Shown here: in pieces, positions 10,366 to 21,500 of the stretch | Layout of the letters: each line of letters begins with the position of its first letter | Position numbering within the stretch: position 1 is the stretch's first letter | From: Meandrina meandrites | Lineage: Eukaryota; Cnidaria; Anthozoa; Scleractinia; Meandrinidae | NCBI GenBank assembly: GCA_963693305.1 | Contig: OY855908.1 | Location: 35,900,305-35,964,304 of the forward strand | Direction: 5' to 3' | Length of the DNA stretch: 64,000 bases | Notes under the pieces: model-generated | What the model saw: the letters and a program-made list of their open reading frames with translations, nothing else | What the model was told of the DNA's origin: nothing | Database searches by the model: none | Translations under genes and position numbers: made by a program

Positions 10366-11128
10366 AGAATATGACGCCAATGTTTGACAAGTATCGATTT
10401 ATTCGATTAAATCTTCTCAGGCTACCTTTCGCCAGGCGGCGTGCACATGTAAGACAATGAAAATGTTTACTTCGTCTCCTTATTCGGTTGATAAAGAAAA
10501 ACATTACACTCCTTAAAGTTAATCATGGCCACAACAGTGCACATAAAACAAGGAAGCAATGCAGAACCACTGCTCGATTGCCGTACATGTCAGGCATGTT
10601 ATCTCTCGCTAAACACACTTCCTACGGAGCGATTTCCCAGAAACATGTAACCCTTATGACTCGTATTCGGTTACTGGTCTCCTAGCTACGGTTTCCCGGA
10701 AATACGGGAACATGTAATGATCTAGCCAAAATTTCGGGTCGTCTCGCTGGTTTCGCAGTCATCAGAGGGAAATGATCCCAGACCCAGGAAAATCACGCTA
10801 ACCAGGAGCTGTAGCCAGGGCCTGCAGGCGACGTACAGCCACTTTGTTGGACGTTTGCTCTCAAAAAATAGAAAGGATAAATAGCAGTGGAATCTGAGGC
10901 CTGCAAATTCTCCAAAAGGCGAGTATCAACTAAATCAAGTTGTGCTTCAGTTAGGTTATTTGGTTGCGGACATTTGCGCTATGATTTGCTGGTAAACGTC
11001 AGGTCGCCGGTTTTAGACGTCATTAAGCAGTCTGTAAAATTATAAATATATTTTATTTTCACGATTCGTTAATATTTAGCTGAAAAATACGGTATACTTC
11101 GCTCTTACCGCAGTTCACCGATCGAATG
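10366..11128. other. intergenic with a remnant of the lectin-APOL upstream region
   Basis: 10655-10735 resembles 3995-4060 (shared CGTATTCNGTTACTGG, CTAGCTACG, AGCCAAAA), i.e. the segment just upstream of the lectin-APOL splice acceptor, but no lectin coding sequence follows. Otherwise featureless. Confidence 0.4.
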
Positions 11129-11453
11129 CCTCCTCATATGAGCCCGGTTGAACGGGCTGGCCCGGTTCCCGAGATCTCGCCTCACTCCTATTTCCTTTGT
11201 AGAAATTTCGAATTTTGCCCTGAATGCATTTCCACTTCAAAAGTATTCGAATTAGCTTTATTTATTAGCAAAGTTACAAGGGTCGACAAAGCTACGATAG
11301 TCGCGAACGATACTTGTTTTTGTGGCGCCATTTTGGTTTTGTTTCTTGAATTTCATCTCGGTCACCGGGCTGAAAGACCTGAAATTCTGAACAGACGACA
11401 AAATTCATCCCGGTGACCGAGCCAGCCCGGTTACCGGGCTCATATGAAGAGGT
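11129..11453. repeat. 325-bp MITE with CATATGAGCCCGGT ends
   Basis: Inverted ends: CCTCNTCATATGAGCCCGGT at both sides, with ~50 bp of extended symmetry (GGGCTGGC, CGGGATGA-type blocks). Internal ORF 11126-11416 is an artefact of the palindrome. Confidence 0.65.
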
Positions 11454-12177
11454 CCTGAAGCGGCATTAAATGCGTGACACTGTCCTCAACGCTAGCTTTC
11501 AAGTCTTAACCGAGCATATTGAAGTAGGAAAGAATAAAAACGTTGGGACGCATGTTGTGAAATAAATAAAAAATTTGCATGTTTCAAAGGGACTCACAAA
11601 TTCTGGCCGTGTAGTCGGAAACACCGCGTTTTTGCGAGAACGGCAAATGAGGAAAAATTGAAAAAGTGAGCTCATGATCACAATTTGAATACCAAACTTT
11701 GAAAAACAATGAAAAATAAGGCAAACGGCAGCTTAGACCGCGAAAGAGGAACTTACCTTTCGCTGGCCGGAAAAACAAACGCCGCGCGTAAAGTAGTCTC
11801 ACTGTGGTTCAGGTCAGCTGCATTTTGTAACCCTATTCAAGATTACACACCAAAACCCTCTACTCTATCCCTGGATTCCGTTTATGTGGAGTTCTTGCTC
11901 CCGAGTTTCAATTCCTATTCTAGATTAAATTCTTACTACAATGGTCATTTCCTCGGTAAAATATACCCTGGTCTAAAACAGAACTCACAGATTTCTATAC
12001 CTTATCGCAGACTAAACCGCTCGAAAACCATGCATATCCTTCACAGCGAAAGATACTCATATATAGCCTATATATACATGCATGGAACTTGTGAAAATGA
12101 CTCAAGGACTTTTTAACGTTTGGGGATCTTCTTAGATGTTCGTTTGCCCCTTAGTGTTTGTTTTGATTGAGAAGATA

Positions 12178-12309
12178 TATCAAACACTCGAGACATCGGC
12201 TATCCAAACACCTCGAATTTCGTCAAAAATACTCCGCTGCGCGTCGTATTTTCAGCTCTCTTCTCGGTGTTTGGATATTTCGATGAAACGCTGTCTCTCG
12301 TGTTTGATA
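12178..12309. repeat. 130-bp palindromic MITE, second copy
   Basis: Same element as 3105-3236 at the equivalent place. Confidence 0.6.
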
Positions 12310-12350
12310 TATTATAGGAAAATCCATTACCTGGCGAGGGAATTCCACGT

Positions 12351-12384
<34 letters not shown>

Positions 12385-12871
12385 TTTTAAAAATGAAAAT
12401 GTGGTGAATGTTGCGAATTTAAGCGCAGCCTCAATTTCAAGTCGCAATGCGCTGAATACCTTCGCATCTCTAGCCAATCAGAGCGCGCGTTGCAGTTATC
12501 AGAGGAAAAAACAAAAAGGAAAATGGCAAATAGGAATTATCACGAATTCCTTCCTTTTACTTAAACCTTCAAAACGAATTAAATCTAGCCTTTTAGCCGT
12601 GAAGCGTTCGGAACACTGTCTTATCGCCGAATTTATTAAAAGCTGTAGAGTAACCCTGCCATGGGCTTGCTGCCAAGGAGGAGTAGAAATACTATTAGTC
12701 GCATCATGTTATGGAAACAGGAGACAAGCGCCGGCCTGATGGGCCACTGGGCGTTTTCGAGTCTAGTAGCATGCTAAGTGCGGACTTTGATACTAAGCTC
12801 GAACGCGGACTATCATTACCAAAGTTATCTGCATGCCACTGCACTCATCGTTTTTTATAAGAACCATTTTT

Positions 12872-13350
12872 AAGCGATGACGTAATGTCATCGCTTAATG
12901 TCGTCGTGCGAGTGGACGGGAGCTGTTGCGCGCGATCGACCGATCTTTCTAGAACCGAATTGGACTGGGAAAAGAAACCAAGTCAACTCGACAAGAAATC
13001 GTCGCGTAGAACTCAAAGCAAAATACTCCTGGGCAGTTAGAAAAGACTAATGTAAAGTATAAACGAAAGAGACAAATTATATTTGACACGTTCTATAAGA
13101 TTTAGTAAACAGAAGTCTTTCCATTCTTTTAAAACAAAAGGTGTAAGCAATTTCAAGACAGCTTTTGACCTGGCATCGTATATTGTATATCGGATGTCAC
13201 GCCTAGATAACGCAACTTTTGTTGAACAATCACTCAGCACAGAAGTTGTCAGCTACTCTTATTTACCTTAATTTTTTGACAAATGTCCTGAAAATTATTA
13301 AAGACCCCTTGTGAAACGTCGTCGCTTCTGCATGCATTGCGTGCCGTATA
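12872..13350. mobile_element. ~480-bp insertion private to copy B
   Basis: Interrupts ATAAGAACCATTTTT|ATAAGAACGTCGAGG, which is continuous at ~3610-3645. The left end carries a perfect hairpin AAGCGATGAC/GTCATCGCTT. Its overlapping ~65-codon ORFs match no family I know. Probably a non-autonomous transposon; right-end structure not resolved. Confidence 0.5.
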
Positions 13351-13890
13351 TTATAAGAACGTCGAGGCTGAGATTTGAGAATTTCAAATATATCAAGGAA
13401 ATCCTAATTCGTAAGCAGGGTTTTCCACCTCCTGTAACAGCTGTAAGCTTCTTCAAAGCAAAACCATCTCTCGATATACATTTAATCTATCGCAAAACTC
13501 ACTTCGGCTGGGTACTGATTCAAGCGCGATTTCTAAGAAATGAATAAAAACAGAAGAAACATATACACTCATTTTTTATATAACAACCATTTTTATAAGA
13601 ACGTTGAGGCGGAGATTTGTCCAAAAGTTTAAGAAAATGTATCGGCTAAAATAAGAACATCCTCAGGATAGCCAAATTTTACGCGTTCTTATAAAAAAGA
13701 GAGTAATCTCCTCCTTATGCCTCGTATTCAGTTACTGGTACTCTAGCTACGCTTCTCTAGAACGAGCCAAAACTTTTCTTTAATTTCAGGCAAGACAGGC
13801 CAAGCAGTGACGATTTCAACGGCGACTGGAAACCAAGGAAGAAGATCGGCCCCCTGAGCCGTTAGCCATTGTATTCAGAGCACAGACAAA

Positions 13891-15285
13891 ATGAGTAAAT
13901 TTATTTCCACCCTAGATGAACAGCCGTCATCTCAGTATTTCTTCATAGTCAACCAGCATTATGGTTTAGTTCTTGATATTTCTACTGGTAAAAAAGATGG
14001 AGATCTCGTGCTGAGAGAAGCGCATGGAAGGCCCGGTCAACTGTGGAGATGGGATGAAGATTGCAGGCTTGTCACCAAGTTGGGTCTGGTAGCTGATATC
14101 GAAGGAAAGAGCAAGAAAGCAGGGGCTGTGTGTCATGCCTGGGATGCTCACGATGGCCTGAATCAAAAGTGGCGGGTTGAAGAAGGAGCGATAACGAGCA
14201 ACTTGAGTAACCTTGTTATTGATGCCGTAACTCAGCCGGTTTCCATGCATGAAGTTAGAGACACCCCAACACTGAAACAAAAATGGTACTTTATTCCCGA
14301 AAACGCATGGGACGACTTCCAACTCGTACAAGCTGACCCAAACTCTCTAAACAAGGCACAGTTTTGGAAATATCTGGCAGACAACTACATTGACGTCATC
14401 ATAGGTTACAGTATTGACGATTATGAGGACAAAGTTCGCAAAGCTTGTAATATCATGGATGAGTGTTCCAGTAAGCTGAAAAAGGTGGCGAAAGGCACTG
14501 GTATTGCAAGAACAGTTGGTGGAAGTGTATCGATCGCTGGTGGTGGGATGACTTTAGCTGGTCTTGCGTTAACTCCATTTACAGCTGGCACCAGCATTTT
14601 CCTCACTATAGCGGGAATTGCTACTGGTGCCCTCGGGGGTGTTACATCTTTTTCTAGTATTCTGGTTAACCATGTCTGGGATAGGTGCGGGCAAAAGAAA
14701 ATTGCTAAAGCCACAGCACCTCTTTTCAGTGCAACCTTTAGCCTGCAAGGATTCCTTGATGAGTATATTAACAACTTTCAAGGAGCGGCGCAATTTCTGA
14801 AAACACCCAAGGGAGAAGCTGTAGCAAAAGATGCATGCATCCTTTTAAAGCTGGCAAGGAAAGCCGTCAGCACCGCCAGAGATGGCTACAAAATATCTAA
14901 AGAAGTAAAACACCTGAAACAGGCCAAGCGACTGAAAGACCTCGTCAAATCGATGCAAGCCGATTATTATGTCGTAAAAGAGGCAAGAATCGGCCTTGCC
15001 ACACAAGCTGCAGCACCAGAAATCAGAATGTTCGGGAAAACTGTCGCGGCTGCTGGAACAACGGGTGCAAAAGCTCTATCCGGTTCGATGGCGGTTTTTG
15101 GAATAGCGTTCGGCATCTGGGACGTCTTTCAAGGCGCAAAGAAGATCACAAACGGCAGTGAATTGGCCGAAGAGTTCCACAAGAATTCCAAAAGTTTGGA
15201 AAATGGGTCTGCCGAGCTGATTAAACTTTATAAAAAACTTCAATCAGCTGGCACTGAGATGGAGTCAGCGAGTATTGAGTGGTAA
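13891..15285 (+). CDS. ricin-B lectin / apolipoprotein-L-like fusion protein, gene 2
   Basis: 464 residues, single coding exon, start ATG in AAAATGAG. A ~50-nt stretch of leader present in gene 1 just before the ATG is deleted. Lectin domain (~13-145) is almost identical to gene 1 with the same QLW/QKW/QKW motifs. The APOL-like half (~160-455) is strongly diverged: the membrane hairpin reads AGLALTPFTAGTSIFLTIAG and the following basic patch is weakened (RCGQKK instead of KSKKKK). The stop codon of gene 1 (TAA) is a serine codon here, adding ~13 residues with an acidic tail. No signal peptide. Likely a paralogue with altered membrane or target properties; function inferred from domains only. 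Confidence 0.85.
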   Translation: MSKFISTLDEQPSSQYFFIVNQHYGLVLDISTGKKDGDLVLREAHGRPGQLWRWDEDCRLVTKLGLVADIEGKSKKAGAVCHAWDAHDGLNQKWRVEEGAITSNLSNLVIDAVTQPVSMHEVRDTPTLKQKWYFIPENAWDDFQLVQADPNSLNKAQFWKYLADNYIDVIIGYSIDDYEDKVRKACNIMDECSSKLKKVAKGTGIARTVGGSVSIAGGGMTLAGLALTPFTAGTSIFLTIAGIATGALGGVTSFSSILVNHVWDRCGQKKIAKATAPLFSATFSLQGFLDEYINNFQGAAQFLKTPKGEAVAKDACILLKLARKAVSTARDGYKISKEVKHLKQAKRLKDLVKSMQADYYVVKEARIGLATQAAAPEIRMFGKTVAAAGTTGAKALSGSMAVFGIAFGIWDVFQGAKKITNGSELAEEFHKNSKSLENGSAELIKLYKKLQSAGTEMESASIEW

Positions 15286-15589
15286 ACATTGCATGACTTT
15301 ACCCAGAGTGACTTGAGTGAGACGAATGACTTTTAGCGCGCCGAAGATAAGGTCGGTTTTGATTAGCAGTTCTTTTCAGTAAAATTATTTTTTCTAAACT
15401 GTAATCTATTAATTTTGTTTTCTCGGTAACATTCAAAAGAATATAGGAAACCTAAAGTCGACAAAACAAATTATAGTAAAAAAACGCTCACAATAGAGAA
15501 AGCTTCGCTTCATGCAATGACAAGGTATTCAAGAGTTGCGTCTAAAACAAATCAAATCGATAAATTAAATTAATTATATCGGTACGTTT

Positions 15590-15806
15590 AGCTTGAGTAG
15601 AAAGGCACCACCCCCACCCCGACATCCTCTTTAAGAGAGACGGCTTAGATTCAAGAAGAAAAAAAATAGTACTGGTCCCGGATGTAATCTCTGTGACGGG
15701 TCGTGGGATCATGGAGTTCTACGTCATCAGTCTCGATTTTTCAGCTTGAATAGGCTTTTTGCAACAAACGGTCACATTAACAAATCCGCTATGCTGGAGG
15801 CCAAGC

Positions 15807-15854
<48 letters not shown>

Positions 15855-16009
15855 GTAACTTGGTCTCTGTTCATCCTAAAAGCATCAAACTTGATCAGAT
15901 GACCAATCTCGATGTGATCTTTCATGTGGTGGTGTCTGTTTATCGATTGGTTAAAATTTGAAACTCGCCCCAGTTCCCTGCGCAACTCTGGAATGGCCAA
16001 TAATAGTTG
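15590..16009. other. co-duplicated 3' flank with (ATT)n
   Basis: 15640-15780 matches, inverted, the flank of gene 4 at ~48310-48480 (GTGACGGGTCGTG region). A (TTA)n microsatellite lies at 15806-15854. No gene. Confidence 0.5.
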
Positions 16010-16375
16010 AACTAAGTAAATAAGATTTAAGAAGTATTTGCAAGGCATTTTTTACATTTGAAATCCATTTAAAGCTATCTTGCAAATGTGATGCTTAAAG
16101 ATTGACATCAGATTTCGCACATAGCAGCAATTGATTCCAGCTACGGGAGATGACGTGAAGAAATGAATTATGCAGAAGCTGACTATTATAACTGATTGTG
16201 ATCATGTGAACGATATTTCTTTAATTTTTCACGTTTGCGTCATGTATCAGCTAAAAGAGATGATTTTGAACCCCCGAGACCGCTATATTTTAAGGTTGCT
16301 CGGTGATATGCCGCGGTTCACGGCACGGACATACCACGCACGGTATACAATAATTTAAAAAAGCATCAAGAGAAT
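16010..16375 (+). repeat. repeat family R, copy in cassette B
   Basis: Full-length body of the family described at 6352-6915, ending in the same TATACAATAATTTAAAAAA tail. Confidence 0.75.
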
Positions 16376-16639
16376 TAATCTGTAATTTTTATTTGATATC
16401 TGCTTGTAAACATATACGAGCTTAAAAAAATTATTAGAAAAACCGAACAGTTAATTAATTCAATAGTCTAGTATCTTCTACTGAGGTTGTAATCTCGAAT
16501 GTAAAGCTGTTAAAACTAAAAGGTGTCTGTTGGACCCAAGTTCTGTCTCAGTGTTTTAATCAGAACACAAAGACTCAGTGTGAGAATGCGCGTATATACA
16601 ACATGTATATGAATCGGTAAAACTGTCGACTTGTTCCAA
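16376..16639. other. intergenic, nothing recognised
   Basis: AT-rich; no ORF or repeat recognised. Confidence 0.4.
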
Positions 16640-16865
16640 GGTGCGGTGTTCTAATGGTTAACGCGCTGGACTCTCGATCCAGCGGTCCGGGTTCGAGCCC
16701 TGGCCGGGGTCATTGTGTTGTGTTCTTGGGCAAGATACTTTACTCTCATAGTGCCTCTCTCCACCCAGGTGTATAAATGACTACCGGTTTATTTAGTGCT
16801 GGGTGGAGTGGGGATAGCCCTGCGATGGATTAGCAACTCACCCAGGGGGGAGTAGAAACAGTCTT
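16640..16865 (+). mobile_element. tRNA-Glu-derived SINE
   Basis: Best-preserved copy. The tRNA head has A-box-like TAATGGTTAACGCGC, an anticodon arm CTGGA-CTCTCGA-TCCAG (anticodon CTC, Glu) and a B-box GGGTTCGAGCCC. The body carries TTCTTGGGCAAGATACTTTA and CTCTCTCCACCCAGG. Confidence 0.75.
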
Positions 16866-17394
16866 AAAGGGAACCTCCACTCTTGGGACAAAATGACGTT
16901 AAATTGTTTGAAATAATTCTTTATTTCCAAATTTTACAATACAAGGGAAAAATAAAATTTAATAATAACAATAAATGGAAAAGTGCATGGCTTTTAAATT
17001 TCCAGCGCGCCGCCATTTTGGATTTTATGACGTGTTACAGCTCCCACTATTGTTTGGAAGCGAGCCGTCATGGCCGAGACCTGTTATGACCATGACTGTA
17101 GAGACAGTTTCATTCTATGGTATTCTTGTATACAGCTAATTAAGATTTCAGACCTCAGATTTCAAGTCTAAATATAAAGAGAAGTAGAGTCATAGGTTCT
17201 ACTTTGTGCTTATCGGGGAAAAAAGTGAAGTGAGATGGTGTTGATGTCACAAATTTTCCCCGCCTCCGCTCCTTTAGGCGGGTTGCGTGGTAAGTTGTAA
17301 CCTTAGTCCGTAAGGCTCCCTTGGTTTATTACAAACCGCTCAATCGTCGTATTGGCCGATGATGTTTTGAGATTGCGTTTTTGCTGGAATGTGT
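16866..17394. other. duplicated intergenic DNA
   Basis: 17060-17394 parallels 7375-7700. No gene seen. Confidence 0.4.
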
Positions 17395-17578
17395 GGTTCC
17401 AAGAAATATCCATACCTTCCCCAAGGATGTTTTTTTTTGGTTTGAACCCTCCCATCCCCCTGGAAAATCCAGTTTAGCTTTATAATTTCCCGTAAATTTT
17501 TTTAGCTTTTCAGACCCTCCTCCCCCTCAGAATTTCCAATGACCATCCTTGGGGTGGGTGTGGATATTTTCTGGAACC
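17395..17578. repeat. MITE with GGTTCCA...TATCCA ends
   Basis: Inverted ends GGTTCCAAGAAATATCCA / TGGATATTTTCTGGAACC with C-rich inner symmetry. A second copy lies at 22762-22961, inside an ANKAR intron. Absent at the paralogous site near 7700, so insertion followed the duplication. Confidence 0.7.
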
Positions 17579-17973
17579 GCCAATAAGCTTTTCAGCTTAA
17601 AATAAATTCGATCGACGTTCAGTGCCAAGTAATAAGGTAAATTGGGTGAGGCACTTTATTTCATGTTTACACATAACTTGGCAATTTTGCTTTCGTAATT
17701 CGTTTTTGAGCTACAGTGATGCCAGTCGCGAGCGAGACAATTGTTACCATATTATTACCTTTATGGTATGCCTTCGCCCCAGGTAACAAACGGGTACTAT
17801 CAGTGTTACTATATTAGAGTTGTACGGATCTTAAATTCAATTCGAAATGCACTTCAACGTCACGGATTCTACTGTTGAGGAAAACCACTTCACCAAAACG
17901 GCATCTGGGAGCTTCTCCTCAAGAGCAATAAAAACAAAACAAAATGACAGGTTTTTAACTCTCTTATTTTCAC

Positions 17974-17979
17974 TTTATT
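17974..17979 (-). terminator. polyadenylation signal of ANKAR
   Basis: AATAAA on the minus strand (TTTATT on plus) 329 nt past the ANKAR stop, in an AT-rich stretch; the nearest canonical signal I saw. Confidence 0.45.
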
Positions 17980-18307
17980 TAGATTCCTTTAGCTTAGTAT
18001 CCTGGCAGAACATATTGCATTGATTTCTTGTGCTTGCATGATCATACAATGAAGATTGCACATCACTCGGCCAAAAAGTTTGTCTAGGGGAATTTCTCAT
18101 AACTTTCGCACTCAAGCGACGGTGCTAGGAAACAGCTGACGCAAAAATGCTCGGGAGCGTTCGCAAAGTTTTCGTGAGGATTTCCCGACGCGAACCCCGT
18201 TCTTCCGACCGTAGTGCTACTATAGTCACGGACCGTACCCTACCGGACCGTACCGCTACTGTAGTCACGGATGTGATCACGCATTCTTACTGCAGTCTCG
18301 GATGTGG

Positions 18308-18567
18308 TCACGAATTCTTACTAGATAGTCTCCTTTCTAGCGTGGGTCGTGACGTCAGCAATTTGGATTTCCACATCTCGGCGGCTCCAAAAGCGCTTCT
18401 CAAGTTTGAAGACTCAGTGCGCGGTAACATGGCCCGGACAATTCCTGCCTTCACTTGATTACGGTAGCTGTTTACAACAACTGGCGCCGAGGCCACTCTC
18501 TTCATGTCTTGGCGGCGGGAGTGTCGGGTCGAGGGCATGCTTTGAGTTGTGCGCGGTCGGCGTTTTC
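18308..18567 (-). CDS. ANKAR: ANKAR exon 9 (terminal)
   Basis: 260 nt, acceptor TGTCTCTTTAG, phase 1, stop TGA at 18310-18308. Encodes a basic, Arg/Ser-rich tail (RKRRPRTTQSMPSTRHS start). Lies inside the segment lost from duplication copy A. Confidence 0.85.
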
Positions 18568-21500
18568 CTAAAGAGACAAAATAGAAATGGTTTGTCCAGG
18601 TCTTGTACAACAATTAATAAAAAAAAATGTAAATGCATTTATTTTCCCACGTTACACGGCAGAGCTTTCAAGAATACGAGCATAAAAGATCGAAATGAAA
18701 CAGATCTGGAAAAAAACCTTCGAAGCAAGGACAAGAACCAATAACAAACAAAAACACAAAATAATAACACCGCCGGATCCGGGCTACGAACCCGAGCCAC
18801 ATTGATGGGGGGAGGGGGGGGGGGAGCGCTCTCAGATCCACTGCCCTACCCCTGCTCCCCAAATCAACGAACGAGATGTTCTCCAAGGAGAAGAATAAAA
18901 TAATGCAAAAACATAAAACAAAACCGAACGAATTGCGCAGTGTAGGTGTGACGAACTGTTCATACACTTGTGCTCGTGGCAAATTCGTTGCGTGAAGACG
19001 CAACTTAGAAATTTCTTACAGACCAATGCCATTACTTCCAACAAACTACACCCATAGATGACTCTGATGCTGTGGGAGAAAACAAGCAATTGTTTGTCTG
19101 TTCAAAATACATTTGTGTTTATTATTAATAACATATCGAAGAACGGAACGGCAGTAACACACTCGCCTGTACAGAGCTACATCAGAACGAACGGACCGCT
19201 TCTATGAACACCGAAATAACGACTGTGAAGGAGGCTATGTCAATGTGAAATGTGTACACTTACTTTCTTCGGGTGGTAACCTCTGTGGTACCGGAGGACC
19301 TCCGTGGATCTCAAGACTGTTGATAAAAGAAATATCCTGGTGAACTTTACCATCACAATAACCCATGAGGTTTTCTTTCTTGAAATATGCGATATTTCAT
19401 ATATTCACTTTCACACGTTTGCTCAAATACATGTACGTGCGCAACACTGGTACTCTAGTTATTTCATCGAAATAATGGTAAATGCAAGGAATGTTCCCTC
19501 TAATTTTGGTTACGTCTTCTTGAAAGGGTAAAATTTACTCTTGAAAACAACTCAAAAGTTATGAACTCGTTATTCTAATAGGGTAGATAAGTACAAGGTA
19601 TGCTGTAACAATGTACCTGGCAGAGGGTAATCCCACCATCTTGGTCTGCCTCCACTCGTCCATGAATTCCATGGATATTTTCCCGTTACCAAGGTTATCC
19701 ACAAGAGATTCAAGCAGTCCTGGAGTGTTCCTGCACGCCTGCAACATCAACCGGGAAGCAGTCCGGTCGAACGACAGGTAACCCAGGGCAACGGCGGCAC
19801 TGCTGCGAACTTCCTCGTTAGGTGACGACAGATTGGCGAGAAGAGCTTCCACAGAACCTAGAAAACACAGAAATAAGAAAGCGTCTGCACAAGTTAGTTT
19901 GATCACGGAGCAGAGGAGCATGACACTGACAACCACATTGTACAGCATAATAAACAGTACCAAATGAAAGTACTGCTCAGTAGCTTTCATTTGAATGGTC
20001 ATACACTAGGGTTTCATCCACAGACTTAAAAGTTAGGACCACCTTCTATAGCGTAATAAACAGTACCACATGAAAGTACTGCTCAATGGCTATCACTTGA
20101 ACGATCATACACTGGGGTTTCATCCATAGATCAAAACGTTAGGACCACCTTATACAGCAACAGACGGTATTAAATGAAAGTACTGCTCGGCTTCCATTAA
20201 GACTTAAAATTAATTCATAAACGGAAACAGAACTTATTATAAAAAAAATTGAAATGTTTTTATCAGAATACACTTTCATTTCACAGGGCGCCCATTTTAT
20301 CTGTATTTACATACCAGCGGTGATCAGTGCTGCAGGAACACCAGCTCGTGTGTGACCGAGGCTAGCCGTCAAACTGGCAGCAAGAATCTGCGTGCTGTGC
20401 TGCTCAGAACTGAGCAGGCGCACAAGTAATTCCACACCACGTGCTGTCAGGGTCACCTGATCAGTGTCAATCACACGCGCTAAGACAATGATCTGAAAAG
20501 CCGCGTGAGCCTGGTACAGCTCGTTCTCAGACCCCAGGAACTCTTCGAACGCCTTCAGTGAGATTCCACCAGCGTTTTTAATGGCGTACTGCTGGGAAGT
20601 GTTGTTGTAGGCGAATGTGGCGAGCGCCATACCAACTTTGAGTCGAACTGTTTCTTCTTTGTTGGACAGGTGATGAAGAAGTTCCACTACACGGAATTTT
20701 GTCTGCTCTGCAAGAAGCTTCTGCGTTTGTGGATTATTAAGCACTATCTTTCCCAACGTTATGGCGACCTCTACCTGCAAAAACAAACAGATCACGGGCG
20801 ATAACTACAATGTACTAAGAGTTCGGTTAAGTGTGGGAAAAAAATGCACCGGAATTAAGTTTTCGATGAGCAAAACAGGCAAAACTGTGTAGTATGGTTT
20901 TCTCAATCACATACGACCTTCGACTGGCGGGAAAATTCGTAAGCACCACGTTTGCACATTGAAACCCGGCAGCTCTACTTTAAAGTGTATATGACACGAA
21001 AAATATTTTCTGCTTATTTGAAAGGCCTTTCAAAATACAGAAGAATGGCGTTTTTCTTTTCGAAATATCTTTTTTCGTTTCTGAGATATTGTCATTTTTG
21101 TGTTATGCAAATTAGATAAGTGATGACGTCATAAGATTTGCAACTAAAAATGGTAAAATACTGAATAAACAATATCTCTAAAACCATTAAAGCAGTGGTC
21201 TTGGAACTTGGCGCCAGAAATGTGCATCACAAAAGAAACAAAATGACACCCTTTGGGCTGTTGCCATGACAACCGTTTTGCCGCTGATGCTGTCTCAATA
21301 AAAACTGAAATTCCCAGTTTTTGTCTTAACCAAGAACCATCTAGCACAGTCAATCCAATAATGGGAATTACGACAATATGGGAACTATGTCTGTTCCAAG
21401 CAGGACCCTTTGTCTCAATTAAGAGGCTACAAATGGGGATATTTGTTTTTTTTGACAGAGAGAGACTGGAGCTGAAAGGGTTGCTATGGCAACAATATTA

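Larger units (their letters stand above)
11576..19450. repeat. segmental duplication, copy B (paralogous to 2155-9390)
   Basis: Right-hand copy, overlapping the 3' end of ANKAR, which shows that ANKAR 3' sequence was part of the duplicated unit. Private insertions here: ~12330-12490, 12872-13350 and the MITE at 17395-17578. Contains 17866-18950, missing from copy A. Confidence 0.85.

Noticed and set aside
18147..18744. Plus-strand ORFs over the last ANKAR exon
   Set aside because: Shadows of exon 9 on the opposite strand.
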